Notes: generated by a model not told the origin, from the letters alone. A stretch of DNA of 64,000 nt from Streptomyces iakyrus (GCF_000717055.1 NZ_JNXI01000020.1:1-64000), one strand, 5' to 3'. Counted from the first letter of the stretch, positions 24,421 through 33,064 are shown. Translations and numbers: made by a program.

Positions 24421-25074
24421 GTGGAAGAGACGATCGCCGGCACCGAAGCCGCTCAGATCCCGAAGCAGCGCGGGGAATCGCTGCTGGAGACCGCTGTCCG
24501 CTACGCCGAGGAGCGCCACTGGGACGTGTTCCCCGGCACCTGGCTGGAAGCCGTCGACGGCAGCCAGCGCTGCTCCTGCGGTGACGCGGCGTGCCCGGCG
24601 CCCGGGTCGCACCCGGCGCGCCCGGACTGGGCGACGCAGGCGACGGGCAGTGCGACGGTCGCGCGGCGGATGTGGCAGAAGCAGCCGACCGCGTCGATCC
24701 TGCTGCCGACGGGGCGGACGTTCGACGCGATCTCGCTGCCGGAGACCGCCGGGTTCCTGGCGCTCGCGCGCATGGAGCGGATGGAGCTGACGCTCGGCCC
24801 TGTGACGCTGACGCCGGACCGGCGGATGGAGTTCTTCGTGCTGCCGGGGGCCGGGGTGAAGGTGCCCGACCTGGTGCGGAAGCTGGGGTGGTCGGTGTCG
24901 TCGCTGGATCTGACGGTGCTGGGTGAGGGGGCGTACGTGGCTGCGCCGCCTACACGGTTCGGGTCCCGTGGGGCCGTGCAGTGGGCCTGCCGGCCGACTC
25001 CGGCGAATCGGTGGCTGCCGGATGCGGAGGAGTTGATCTCGCCGTTGGCCTATGCGTGCGGTAGGGATCGGTAG
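24421..25074 (+). CDS. Bifunctional DNA primase/polymerase N-terminal domain protein
   Basis: About 217 aa. It begins near MEETIAGTEAAQIPKQRGE, followed by LETAVRYAEERHWDVFPGTWLE and the cysteine cluster CSCGDAACPAPGSHPARPDW. This is the layout of prim-pol N-terminal domain proteins, in which that stretch sits next to the nucleotide-binding site. It lacks the helicase part of plasmid or prophage prim-pols, and many Streptomyces have such short chromosomal versions of unknown role. In-frame GTGs at 24397 and 24412 are alternatives; none has a strong ribosome-binding site. Divergent from the HTH/TPR regulator. Confidence 0.8.
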   Translation: MEETIAGTEAAQIPKQRGESLLETAVRYAEERHWDVFPGTWLEAVDGSQRCSCGDAACPAPGSHPARPDWATQATGSATVARRMWQKQPTASILLPTGRTFDAISLPETAGFLALARMERMELTLGPVTLTPDRRMEFFVLPGAGVKVPDLVRKLGWSVSSLDLTVLGEGAYVAAPPTRFGSRGAVQWACRPTPANRWLPDAEELISPLAYACGRDR

Positions 25075-25102
25075 CGCCTGATCGTCTGCGTGGTTCCTCC
25101 TC

Positions 25103-25153
25103 GTCGGCGGCTGCGGCTTCGTCGTGGTTGATCGCGCAGTTCCCCGCGCCCCT
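25103..25153 (-). repeat. Dispersed intergenic repeat, copy 4
   Basis: The reverse complement carries GGGGCGCGGGGAACTGCGCGA and then a CAACCACGACGAAGCCGCAG-like tail. It lies between the prim-pol stop and the ABC transporter start. Confidence 0.75.
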
Positions 25154-25205
25154 GAAAGAAGGGCGTTCCCCCGCCGTAGGGTGCAAGGTGACGGAGGGAG
25201 GCGCG

Positions 25206-25979
25206 GTGGGATCCAGCGCTGTGCGGGTGCGGGGGCTCTGGAAGCGGTTCGGGCAGCAGGTCGCTGTCGCCGGAGTCGATCTCGACTTGCCCGCGGGCAA
25301 GTTCATCGGGCTCGTCGGACCGAACGGGGCCGGGAAGACCACCACCTTGTCGATGGTGACCGGGCTGCTCAGACCCGATCACGGGACCGTCGAGGTGGTC
25401 GGGCACGACGTGTGGCAGGACCCCGTCGAGGTGAAGGCGCGGATCGGGGTGCTGCCGGAGGGACTGCGGCTCTTCGAGCGGCTCTCCGGGCGGGAACTGC
25501 TGGCGTACAGCGGGCGATTGCGCGGGCTGCCCGGTGCCGAGGTCGACAAGCGGGCCACACAGCTCCTCGACGTCCTCGATCTGGCCGGGGCACAGCACAA
25601 GCTGGTCGTCGACTACTCGACCGGCATGCGCAAGAAGATCGGGCTGGCCAGCGCTCTCCTCCACAATCCCGAAGTGCTGTTCCTGGACGAGCCGTTCGAG
25701 GGGGTCGACCCCGTCTCCGCGCAGACCATCCGGGGCGTCCTGGAGCGGTACACGGCCTCGGGCGCCACGGTCGTGTTCTCTTCCCACGTCATGGAGCTCG
25801 TCGAGTCGCTGTGCGACTGGGTCGCCGTCATGGCCGCCGGGCGGATCCGCGCCACCGGCACGCTCGCCGAGGTGCGCGGGGACGCGCCCTCGCTGCAGCG
25901 GGCGTTCCTCGAACTCGTCGGCGCGCAGAGCCGGGACGCCGGGTCCGATCTCGACTGGCTGGGCGGCGGGGCCCGGTGA
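25206..25979 (+). CDS. ABC transporter ATP-binding protein
   Basis: 257 aa. Walker A is GPNGAGKTTT, the ABC signature is a degenerate DYSTGMRKKIGLAS, Walker B is VLFLDEPFEGVD, and the switch histidine is in VVFSSHVMELVE. This is an exporter-type (ABC-2) ATPase that acts with the permease translated from the overlapping next gene. GTG at 25206 is chosen for the strong GGAGGGAG five bases upstream; a GTG at 25188 is possible. The dispersed repeat just upstream separates it from the prim-pol gene. Confidence 0.9.
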   Translation: MGSSAVRVRGLWKRFGQQVAVAGVDLDLPAGKFIGLVGPNGAGKTTTLSMVTGLLRPDHGTVEVVGHDVWQDPVEVKARIGVLPEGLRLFERLSGRELLAYSGRLRGLPGAEVDKRATQLLDVLDLAGAQHKLVVDYSTGMRKKIGLASALLHNPEVLFLDEPFEGVDPVSAQTIRGVLERYTASGATVVFSSHVMELVESLCDWVAVMAAGRIRATGTLAEVRGDAPSLQRAFLELVGAQSRDAGSDLDWLGGGAR

Positions 25980-27568
25980 GCACCGACGCGATCACCCCCG
26001 TCTTCGTCCGGCTGAAGCTGTCGCTGCTGCGCAACGGGCTGCGGCAGTCCGGCGGGCGGAAGGCCGCCTACATCACCTCGGCCGTCTTCGCCCTGTTGTT
26101 CGCCGCGCTCCAGCTGATCGGCCTGATCGCGCTGCGCGGGCACGCGCACGCCGAGTCGGTGGTCGTGCTGGCGGTGGCGGTGCTGGGGCTCGGGTGGGCG
26201 GTGATGCCGCTGTTCTTTCCCAGTGGTGACGAGACCCTCGACCCGACCCGGCTGGTGATGCTGCCGCTGCGGCCCCGGCCGCTGGTGCGGGCGCTGCTCA
26301 CGGCCTCGCTGGTGGGCATCGGGCCGCTGTTCACGCTCTGCCTGCTGGCCGGCTCGGTGATCGCGGTCGCGCGGGGCGGGGCGGCGTTCGCCGTCGGTGC
26401 CGTCGCCGTCGTGCTCGCGCTGCTGGTGTGCGTGGCGCTCGCGCGGGCCGTCGCCGCCGCGAACGTCCGGCTGCTGACCAGCCGCAAGGGGCGGGACCTC
26501 GCGGTGCTCAGCGGGCTGGTCATCGCGATCGGGGCGCAGATCGTGAACTTCGGCGCGCAGCGCATCGGGGCGTCGGGGCTCGGCGAACTCGACCCGGCGG
26601 CCGGGATCCTGCAGTGGGTGCCGCCCGCGTCGGCGATCGGGGCCGTGCACGCGGTGAGTGAGGGCTCGTACGGTCTCGCCGCCGCGCAACTGGCGCTGAC
26701 GGCGGGGGCGCTGGCGGCGCTGCTCGCGCTCTGGTCACGGCATCTGACCCGGCTGATGACCTCGCCCGACGGCTCCACCCTGCCGGGCGCCGAGTCGGCC
26801 GCCAAGGAGCGGTCGTCGGCCGGGCTGGCACGGCTGCTGCCGACGGGCCGTACGGGCACGGTCATGGAGCGCAGCCTGCGGTACGTGTGGCGCGACCCGA
26901 AGACCAAGGCCGCCTGGGTGACGTCGCTGGCCATCGGGCTGATCGTGCCGGTGTTCAACGCCTGGCAGGGCACCGGGTCGGTGTACTTCGCGTGCTTCGC
27001 CGCCGGGATGCTCGGCATCCAGATGTACAACCAGTTCGGACAGGACACCTCGGCGTTCTGGATCGTCGCGATGACGATCTCCTCGACGCGTGACGCCTAC
27101 GTCGAACTGCGCGCCCGGGCGTACGCCCTGCTGCTGATCACGCTGCCCTACGCCACGCTCGTGACGGTCCTGACGACGGCCATGCTCGGCGACTGGCGGC
27201 GGCTGCCCGAGGCGCTGGGGCTGTCCTTCGCGCTGCTCGGCGCGATGCTCGCGACCGGGGCGTGGACGTCCGCCCGCTTCCCCTACTCCATCCCGCAGGA
27301 GGGCTACAAGAACGTGGCCCCCGGGCAGACCGGGCTCGCCTGGATCTCCATCTTCGGCGGGATGATGGCGGCCGCCCTGCTGTGCGCGCCCGTCATCGCG
27401 CTCACGATCTGGCTGAACGTGAGCGCCGACGGCGACGCCTTCACGTGGCTGCTGCTGCCGGTGGGCACGGCGTACGGGGCGGCGCTCACGGCGGCGGGAC
27501 TGAAACTGGCCGCCCCGCAGACGGCCCGGCGCCTGCCGGAGATCCTGGCGGCGGTCAGCAAGGGGTGA
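25976..27568 (+). CDS. ABC-2-type transporter permease
   Basis: 530 aa with about ten or more hydrophobic segments (for example AVFALLFAALQLIGLIAL, AVGAVAVVLALLVCVALA, AWVTSLAIGLIVPVFNAW). GTG start overlaps the ATPase stop as GTGA, so the two are coupled. Composition and length fit the large single-chain permeases of actinobacterial ABC-2 exporters. The substrate is unknown; no lantibiotic, peptide or resistance gene is adjacent. It ends at the 36-bp repeat region. Confidence 0.87.
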   Translation: MSTDAITPVFVRLKLSLLRNGLRQSGGRKAAYITSAVFALLFAALQLIGLIALRGHAHAESVVVLAVAVLGLGWAVMPLFFPSGDETLDPTRLVMLPLRPRPLVRALLTASLVGIGPLFTLCLLAGSVIAVARGGAAFAVGAVAVVLALLVCVALARAVAAANVRLLTSRKGRDLAVLSGLVIAIGAQIVNFGAQRIGASGLGELDPAAGILQWVPPASAIGAVHAVSEGSYGLAAAQLALTAGALAALLALWSRHLTRLMTSPDGSTLPGAESAAKERSSAGLARLLPTGRTGTVMERSLRYVWRDPKTKAAWVTSLAIGLIVPVFNAWQGTGSVYFACFAAGMLGIQMYNQFGQDTSAFWIVAMTISSTRDAYVELRARAYALLLITLPYATLVTVLTTAMLGDWRRLPEALGLSFALLGAMLATGAWTSARFPYSIPQEGYKNVAPGQTGLAWISIFGGMMAAALLCAPVIALTIWLNVSADGDAFTWLLLPVGTAYGAALTAAGLKLAAPQTARRLPEILAAVSKG

Positions 27569-27614
27569 CGGGCGGCCGCCGCTTCGCCGACCATCGGCCG
27601 GGGGTGGGCCGCCA

Positions 27615-27799
27615 GGGGCTTGCCGGCAGCCATGGGTGACGCGCCCGGCGGAGGCCTGCCGTCGGGCGAGAGGGCAACGCGCGGCCGCCTCCGACCGGTC
27701 GGCCAGGGCGCCAGAGGCCCGCCGTCAGCAACGGGGCACGCGCCCGACCGAGGACCGCCGTCGGCAAGAGGGGACGCGTTCGGCGGAGGCCCCCGTCAG
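27615..27799. repeat. Degenerate 36-bp tandem repeats in a convergent intergenic region
   Basis: Unit starts at about 27615, 27651, 27714, 27750 and 27786 (the last truncated). Consensus pieces are GAGGCCCGCCGTCAG and ACGCGCCCG, with an extra 27 bases after the second unit. The array fills most of the gap between the ABC permease stop and the hydrolase stop and overlaps the last codons of the latter. Since 36 is a multiple of three, it could derive from a repeated C-terminal tail. Confidence 0.7.
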
Positions 27800-28695
27800 T
27801 CGTCGCCCAGCGAGTCCAGGAACGGTTCGATCGCGGCGCGCCAGGCCTCCGGCTGGTCGTAGTGGACCAGGTGGCCCGCGTCGGCGACCTCCGCGTACTG
27901 GCCGCGGGGCAGGACCCGGACCATCTCCTGGGCCTCGGCACGGCCCAGCTCGCCGTCCAGGCCGCGCACGACGAGGGTGGGGCAGCGGACCTGGGCCAGC
28001 TCCTCCCAGTGCGCGTCGTACACCCACGTCTCCCGGGAGCGGAGCATCTGCTCCGGCTCGAAGACCGGGCGCCAGCCGTCCGGGGACTCGGCCATCACCT
28101 CGGCGTAGAACTCGCCACGGGCCGGATTGGGCCGCTCCACCCAGGGGTCGTCCTCGCCGAACCACTTGCGGACGTCGGCGAGCGTGGCGAACGGCAGCGG
28201 CCAGGCCTTGAACCACTGGTCCCACTCGCGCTGCGAGGCGGCGCCGAGCGCGGAGGCCCGCATGTCGCAGATAATCAGGCCGCGGACCAGGTCGGGACGC
28301 CTGGCGGCGAGCTGCCAGGCGGTCAGCGCGCCCATGGCGTGGCCGATGAGGACGACCGGGGCGAGGCGGAGCTGCTCCAGGGCGGCCTCGGCGTCGTCGA
28401 CGTAGGCGTCACGCGTGAAGGAGCCCTGCGGGGGTTTGTCGCTGCGGCCGTGGCCGCGCTGGTCGAGGGCGACCGCGCGGTAGCGCGCGGAGAGCCAGCG
28501 GGCGGTGTACGCCCAGTGCGAGGCGCGGCCCATGAGGCCGTGCAGTAACAGCACGCTGGGAGAGCCCTCCGGCGCGGTGTGCCCGTCGTGCGCCCCCTGC
28601 CCGTCCTGCGCCGGTTCGGTCTTGGGCGGGTCCCCGAACTCCCAGGCCGCCAGGCGTACGCCGCCCGTCCCGGTCACGTCGATGCGTCGCGCCAT
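27796..28695 (-). CDS. Alpha/beta-hydrolase-fold protein with Ala at the nucleophile position
   Basis: 299 aa. Fold features are the oxyanion-loop region LLHGLMGRASHW, DQRGHGRSDKP, the acid-bearing strand CPTLVVRGLDGELG and the catalytic-type His in DAGHLVHYDQPEAW. The nucleophile elbow reads GHAMG: the residue that is normally Ser is Ala (codon GCC). Either the protein lacks serine-hydrolase activity or it uses another chemistry, as seen in some alpha/beta-hydrolase dioxygenases and regulators. ATG 28695 with GGGGGG upstream; a GTG at 28704 is possible. Convergent with the ABC permease. Confidence 0.85.
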   Translation of the reverse strand: MARRIDVTGTGGVRLAAWEFGDPPKTEPAQDGQGAHDGHTAPEGSPSVLLLHGLMGRASHWAYTARWLSARYRAVALDQRGHGRSDKPPQGSFTRDAYVDDAEAALEQLRLAPVVLIGHAMGALTAWQLAARRPDLVRGLIICDMRASALGAASQREWDQWFKAWPLPFATLADVRKWFGEDDPWVERPNPARGEFYAEVMAESPDGWRPVFEPEQMLRSRETWVYDAHWEELAQVRCPTLVVRGLDGELGRAEAQEMVRVLPRGQYAEVADAGHLVHYDQPEAWRAAIEPFLDSLGDD

Positions 28696-29018
28696 GTCTG
28701 GCACCCCCCAAGCTTCGCGCGGACCCGGCTCCCTGAGCCGGCCGGTCCTGTGAACCGTGTTCTGCCTGCTGTGCCTTCTGCCGTGCTGGTTGCCGTACCT
28801 GTCGGTGCAAGTGTGCCGTGCGCCGCCCGCAGACTATCGAAAGCGCATTCGAGAATGGGGTTCTCGCCCGCAACACCCCTCGTTCGAGTGACCACTCCCG
28901 GGGATTGATCGCCGCTGCCGCGGGGAGATCTTCAGCGGGAGGCGGACCGCTCGGGGAAACCGGTCCGAGGGGAATGACCCTGAGAGCTCGGGGCTCCGGG
29001 TCAGCACAGGGGAGGACA

Positions 29019-29046
29019 GGCCCCGGCGCCACGCGGCGCCGGGGCC
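29019..29046. terminator. Perfect 12-bp stem-loop, orphan terminator
   Basis: GGCCCCGGCGCC, loop ACGC, and the perfect complement. It is more than 300 bases from any annotated start and lies beyond the dmdR terminator. It may end a small RNA or act as a backup terminator. Confidence 0.55.
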
Positions 29047-29283
29047 CTCCACATCTCCACGGCACATCCTCCCGCCCCCTCCCCGGCCGGGCGACATCGC
29101 TGTCGGGCCACGGCCCAGAGCCCCTCAGGTCATATGCCTCACGCGACAGCGTCGCACGGGAAGCGTACGAGCGCTGCCATTCGACGGAGTGGGTCCCGGA
29201 TTCGGTCCGGATCACGCCAACGCCACAAGAACCCCCTGTGCAACGGGAGTTGGCCGAAGCCGGCCGCCCGGCTCAGGCCTCGG

Positions 29284-29311
29284 GGACCCGGGCCGGATCA
29301 GGCCCGGGTCC
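29284..29311 (-). terminator. Terminator of dmdR
   Basis: GGACCCGGGCC and its perfect complement enclose a six-base loop (GATCAG-type), 13 bases after the dmdR stop. An 11-bp GC stem without a U run. Confidence 0.7.
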
Positions 29312-29323
29312 GCCCGGACCGGT

Positions 29324-30016
29324 TCAGGGCTTGGCGACGAACACGTGGGACGCGACGTCCGACTCCAGCTCGGCCGCCTCGCCGCCACTGCCCACCAGCA
29401 CCCCGCCCGCCGACTCCGTCACGCTCACCACCGAGCCGGGCTGCACGCCCGCCCGCCGCAGCGTGTACATCAGCTGCGCGTCCGTCTGGATCGGCTCACC
29501 GATCCGGCGCACCACGACCGTCTTGCCCTCGGCGCCCGGGGCGAGACTGGCCAGCGACACCATGCCCTCGTCCAGGAAGGGGTCGGCGCCGTCCTTCTCG
29601 CCGAGCTCCTCCAGACCCGGGATCGGGTTGCCGTACGGCGACTCCGTCGGATGCCGCAGCAGCTCCAGGACACGGCGCTCCACGGCCTCGCTCATCACGT
29701 GCTCCCAGCGGCACGCCTCGGCGTGGACCTGCTCCCACTCCAGACCGATCACGTCGACGAGCAGACACTCGGCGAGGCGGTGCTTGCGCATCACACGCGT
29801 CGCCAGCCGGCGGCCCTCGTCGGTCAGCTCCAGATGCCGGTCGCTCGCGACGGACACCAGACCGTCACGCTCCATGCGCGCCACGGTCTGGCTGACGGTC
29901 GGCCCGCTCTGGTCCAGCCGCTCGGCGATACGGGCGCGCATGGGGACCACACCCTCTTCCTCCAGCTCGAGGATGGTGCGGAGATACATCTCCGTGGTGT
30001 CGATCAGTCCGGACAT
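29324..30016 (-). CDS. dmdR1: Iron-dependent repressor of the DtxR/IdeR family
   Basis: 230 aa. N-terminal winged HTH (IAERLDQSGPTVSQTVARME), dimerisation/metal domain and C-terminal SH3-like domain. The metal ligands sit exactly at DtxR positions: Met10, Cys102, Glu105, His106 for the primary site and His79, Glu83, His98 for the ancillary site. With Fe2+ it binds iron boxes and represses siderophore genes. ATG at 30016. The gene order with the SIS protein matches S. coelicolor dmdR1 (SCO4394) from memory. Streptomyces can carry a second paralogue, so the number in the symbol rests on synteny. No 19-bp iron box was recognised nearby. Confidence 0.93.
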   Translation of the reverse strand: MSGLIDTTEMYLRTILELEEEGVVPMRARIAERLDQSGPTVSQTVARMERDGLVSVASDRHLELTDEGRRLATRVMRKHRLAECLLVDVIGLEWEQVHAEACRWEHVMSEAVERRVLELLRHPTESPYGNPIPGLEELGEKDGADPFLDEGMVSLASLAPGAEGKTVVVRRIGEPIQTDAQLMYTLRRAGVQPGSVVSVTESAGGVLVGSGGEAAELESDVASHVFVAKP

Positions 30017-30286
30017 ACGTGCCCCTCGAATGAGATCTGCCGGAGGCTGGACGGCTCACCGGCGTGTGCGCTGGCCCTGCACCCAATTCTGCCGGATACC
30101 ACCGACAACCGTGCCGCGGGAGGGAAAGCCGGAGATTACCCGGCCGTCCGCAAGGGTACGGACTTCTCTTTCGGGCGCTTCCCGGCACTCGGCCCATGCC
30201 CCTCACGACCGTATTGACACCGCACTGGTCCAGACCGCACCGTGATGCGCGACACGAGCCGCGAGGCCAGCCTGAAGGGACCCCGT

Positions 30287-31042
30287 ATGAGCGACCGCGC
30301 GCCGGCCGGCCAGTTCATCGACGCCGCGATCGGCCTGCTGCGGCGGCTGCGCGACGAGGAGGCCGACAGCATCGCCGCGGCCGGGACGCTCCTCGCCGAC
30401 ACCGTCGCCGACGGCGGCCGGCTCTTCGCCTTCGGCGCCGGGCACTCCTCCCTCGCCGCGCAGGACCTCGTCTACCGCGCCGGCGGCCTCGCCCTGATGA
30501 ACCTGCTCGCCGTACCCGGAGTCGTCGGCGTGGACGTCATGCCCGCGCCCCTCGGCTCCGCCCTGGAACGCGTCGACGGCCTCGCGAGCGCCGTCCTCGA
30601 CAGCTCCCCGCTCCGCGCCGGCGACGCCCTCCTGATCATCTCCCTGTCGGGGCGCAACGCCCTGCCCGTCGAGATGGCCATGAACGCGCGCGCCCTGGGC
30701 GTCAAGGTCATCGGCGTGACGTCGGTGGCCTACGCCTCGGAGACGAAGTCCAGGCACGCCTCCGGGACGTACCTCAAGGACCACTGCGACCTCGTCCTCG
30801 ACTCGAAGATCGCGGTCGGCGACGCGGAACTGACCCACGACGACATCCCCGCCCCCTTCGCCCCCGCCTCGACGGTCGTCACCTCGGCCCTCCTCCAGGC
30901 CGTCATGGCGACGACCGCCACCGCCCTGGCCGACCGCGGCATCGAGCCGCCCCTGCTGCGCTCCGGGAACGTCGACGGCGGCCACGACTGGAACGCCCGG
31001 GTGATGGAGCAGTACCGCGACCGGATCTTCTACCGGCACTGA
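30287..31042 (+). CDS. SIS-domain sugar-phosphate-binding protein (UPF0309-like)
   Basis: 251 aa. One SIS domain with FGAGHSSLAAQDLVYRAGG (phosphosugar loop) and LLIISLSGRNALPVEMA. The family (UPF0309, SCO4393 in S. coelicolor from memory) is thought to bind or isomerise amino-sugar phosphates; activity is not established. ATG 30287 (MSDRAPAG) with GAAGGGACC upstream is preferred over an ATG at 30242. TTGACA at 30213-30218 could be a -35 element. Divergent from dmdR with about 270 bases between starts. Confidence 0.85.
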   Translation: MSDRAPAGQFIDAAIGLLRRLRDEEADSIAAAGTLLADTVADGGRLFAFGAGHSSLAAQDLVYRAGGLALMNLLAVPGVVGVDVMPAPLGSALERVDGLASAVLDSSPLRAGDALLIISLSGRNALPVEMAMNARALGVKVIGVTSVAYASETKSRHASGTYLKDHCDLVLDSKIAVGDAELTHDDIPAPFAPASTVVTSALLQAVMATTATALADRGIEPPLLRSGNVDGGHDWNARVMEQYRDRIFYRH

Positions 31043-31064
31043 CCGGACCGGGGGCGGGCGCCCC

Positions 31065-32462
31065 TCAGTCCTCGCCCGACAGCTCCGCCAGATCCAGCGC
31101 CGAAGCGATCCGCACCGCCACGTCCTCCGCGTACATCGCGTCGGACCGCTCGAAGGCACTGCGGCCCGCGCCCCGCAGGAACGTCACGACGCCCAGGGTC
31201 CGGCCCCGGCTGCGCAGCACCGCGCACAGGGCGTGGACCGCGTCCGGGGGCCACTGGCGGGCCAGGGCCCACTCGCGGGCCGCCTCGGGCCGGGCGGCGC
31301 CCGCGCTCGCACGCAGAGCTCCCACCCGCTCCACGCACTGCAGGGCCGGATGCCCCTCGGCGTAGCGGACGGGCAGCCCCGCCTGACCGGCCAGCCTGCT
31401 CGGGCCCGGCGCACCGGACGGGGTGGCGGCGACCCGGACCAGCCGGACCGGCCCCTCGGCCTCCGCGTCGGTGAGCGCCCCGCCGGCGACCCGGTCGATC
31501 AGCCCGTGGTCGGCGAAACCGGCCAGGGCGAAGTCCAGGTGGACCGTCGCCGCCTCCGCCGGGTCCTCGCACTCGGCGGCGGCCCGCGAAGCGCGGTGCA
31601 GCTGCTGCGTGCGGAAGCGCAGCAGGGACGCCTCCTGCTCGGCCTGCTTGGCCTCCGTCACGTCCTGGAACAACCAGCCCACACCCAGCGGAACCGGCTC
31701 CTCCGCGAGTGGCGAGGCCAGCCGCAGGAAGCCGCTGCGCCAGCACCGCCGCTGCTCGCCCTCCTTGGCGCGCACGCTCACCCACACCTCGGCGGGCGCG
31801 GGCGGCGCACCCTCCGCCAGCACATGCTGAAGCGCGCTCTCCAGCTCCTCCACGCCGTGCGACAGCAGCTCCCCGAGCGGCCGCCCCAGCACCGACGTAC
31901 GGCCCGTGCCCAGCGCGCGGGCCGCGTGCGCGTTCACCACGGCCGGCCGCAGATCGACGTCCACCAGCACGACACCCCAGCTGGCGTCCTCGAACAGGGC
32001 CTCGCTCAGCGCGATCGAGCGCTCCAGATCGATCTGCGCGTGCACCTCGCTGAACGCGCAGTACACCCCCGCCGGCTTGCCGTCGGGGCCGCGCACCGCC
32101 GCCGACTGCGTGCGCACGAGCACCCGCCCGCCGTCCTTCGTCAGCAGGGCGAACTCGTGCACCTGCCGCCCCGGCGCGTGCATCACCGACAGCAGCCGCC
32201 CCTCGACCTCCTCGGCGTCCGCACTGCGCACGGCCCACCCGGCCAGACCACGCCGCCCCACGGCCTCGTCCGCGCCCCAGCCCAGAATCCGCTCGGCCTC
32301 ACGGTTCCAGTGCGTCACGACTCCGTCGGCGTCGAACGCGCACAGCGCCGCGTCCATGCCGTCCAGCAAAGCGGCAAGCAGATCCGAACCATCCGAACTC
32401 TCCCGCTCGGGCTCGTCCGGCCCCAGCTCGTCGGTGGTCCCACTACGCCGGGAAGCACTCAC
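31065..32462 (-). CDS. PAS-GAF sensory protein
   Basis: 465 aa. The first PAS domain spans about residues 30-150 (LLDGMDAALCAFDADGVVTH). The second spans about 160-280 (ALFEDASWGVVLVDVDLRP). The C-terminal GAF-like domain spans about 300-460 (WPPDAVHALCAVLRSRGRTL). No kinase, GGDEF or PP2C output domain follows, so it is a stand-alone sensor or a protein-protein regulator. GTG 32462 is preceded by CAGGGGG; an ATG at 32522 would add a cysteine-containing extension (CRTCGRSL) without a good ribosome-binding site. Convergent with the SIS gene. Confidence 0.8.
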   Translation of the reverse strand: MSASRRSGTTDELGPDEPERESSDGSDLLAALLDGMDAALCAFDADGVVTHWNREAERILGWGADEAVGRRGLAGWAVRSADAEEVEGRLLSVMHAPGRQVHEFALLTKDGGRVLVRTQSAAVRGPDGKPAGVYCAFSEVHAQIDLERSIALSEALFEDASWGVVLVDVDLRPAVVNAHAARALGTGRTSVLGRPLGELLSHGVEELESALQHVLAEGAPPAPAEVWVSVRAKEGEQRRCWRSGFLRLASPLAEEPVPLGVGWLFQDVTEAKQAEQEASLLRFRTQQLHRASRAAAECEDPAEAATVHLDFALAGFADHGLIDRVAGGALTDAEAEGPVRLVRVAATPSGAPGPSRLAGQAGLPVRYAEGHPALQCVERVGALRASAGAARPEAAREWALARQWPPDAVHALCAVLRSRGRTLGVVTFLRGAGRSAFERSDAMYAEDVAVRIASALDLAELSGED

Positions 32463-32650
32463 CTGGACCCCCTGCAGGCTGCGTCCGCACGTACGGCACG
32501 TCGGTTCGCTCCTTGCAATCATTCAACTGGAACGTGACCCAGCGCACACCGAGTTCCCACAACATTGAAGGAATCGTTGTACGGCGGCAATCCCCACGTC
32601 AACGGTCCGGAGGCGGCCCGGCAGGCCGGACCGTCAGCCGCCCGATGCCT

Positions 32651-33064
32651 TCAGTCGATCAACGACAGGGCTCCGTCGCCGCTCCCCCGCCGCGCGTACA
32701 CCTCGATCTCGATCTTCATCCGGGGGTCCGCCAGCCCGCACACCAACATCGTCGCGGCCGGCCGCACGTCGCCGAAGCACGCGCGCAGCACCGGCCAGCA
32801 CGGTTCGAAGTCCTCCCGCTCCGGCAGCAGGTACCGCACCCGCACGACGTCCGCGAACGAACACCCGGCCTTCTCCAAGGCGTCCCCGATGTTCCGCAGA
32901 CACTGCTCGGCCTGCTCCACCACGTCCTCGGAGATCGTCATGTCCGCGTAGTCGAACCCGGTCGTCCCCGACACATGCACCCAGTCCCCGTCCACGACGG
33001 CCCGGGCATACCCGATCCGCTCCTCGAACACCGAACCACTGAGAATCGCCTGCCGTCGCGTCAT
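32651..33064 (-). CDS. RidA-family protein
   Basis: 137 aa, the usual YjgF/YER057c/UK114 length. Conserved residues include the Arg in VVRVRYLLPER and the Glu near the end in KIEIEVYAR, which bind the imine/carboxylate in RidA. RidA enzymes hydrolyse reactive enamine/imine intermediates from PLP enzymes. ATG at 33064. Its start is only 15 bases from the A-tract promoter of the divergent leader/HIT transcript, so the two promoters must lie very close together. Confidence 0.88.
   Translation of the reverse strand: MTRRQAILSGSVFEERIGYARAVVDGDWVHVSGTTGFDYADMTISEDVVEQAEQCLRNIGDALEKAGCSFADVVRVRYLLPEREDFEPCWPVLRACFGDVRPAATMLVCGLADPRMKIEIEVYARRGSGDGALSLID

Larger units (their letters stand above)
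28696..29323. other. Long intergenic region with two strong hairpins
   Basis: About 630 bases between the hydrolase start and the dmdR stop, both genes being on the minus strand. It holds the dmdR terminator (29284-29311), another perfect 12-bp hairpin (29019-29046), and an inverted repeat TCGAA-N6-TTCGA near 28838-28853. No protein-coding frame has a credible ribosome-binding site and composition. A small RNA between the hairpins is possible. Confidence 0.45.
29189..30217 (+). other. Long ORF antiparallel to dmdR (possible adm-like gene)
   Basis: An open frame of 342 codons covers the whole of dmdR on the opposite strand. In S. coelicolor an antiparallel gene overlapping dmdR1 (adm) has been reported to be translated and to affect siderophore and antibiotic production. 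Such frames also arise by chance in high-GC DNA opposite real genes, and the His/Arg/Leu-rich composition here is what chance would give. It is listed only because of that precedent. A second frame (28818-30245) is equally open. Confidence 0.2.

Noticed and set aside
30017-30286. Iron box for DmdR in its own promoter region
   Set aside because: I looked for the 19-bp TTAGGTTAGGCTCACCTAA-type palindrome and found no convincing match.
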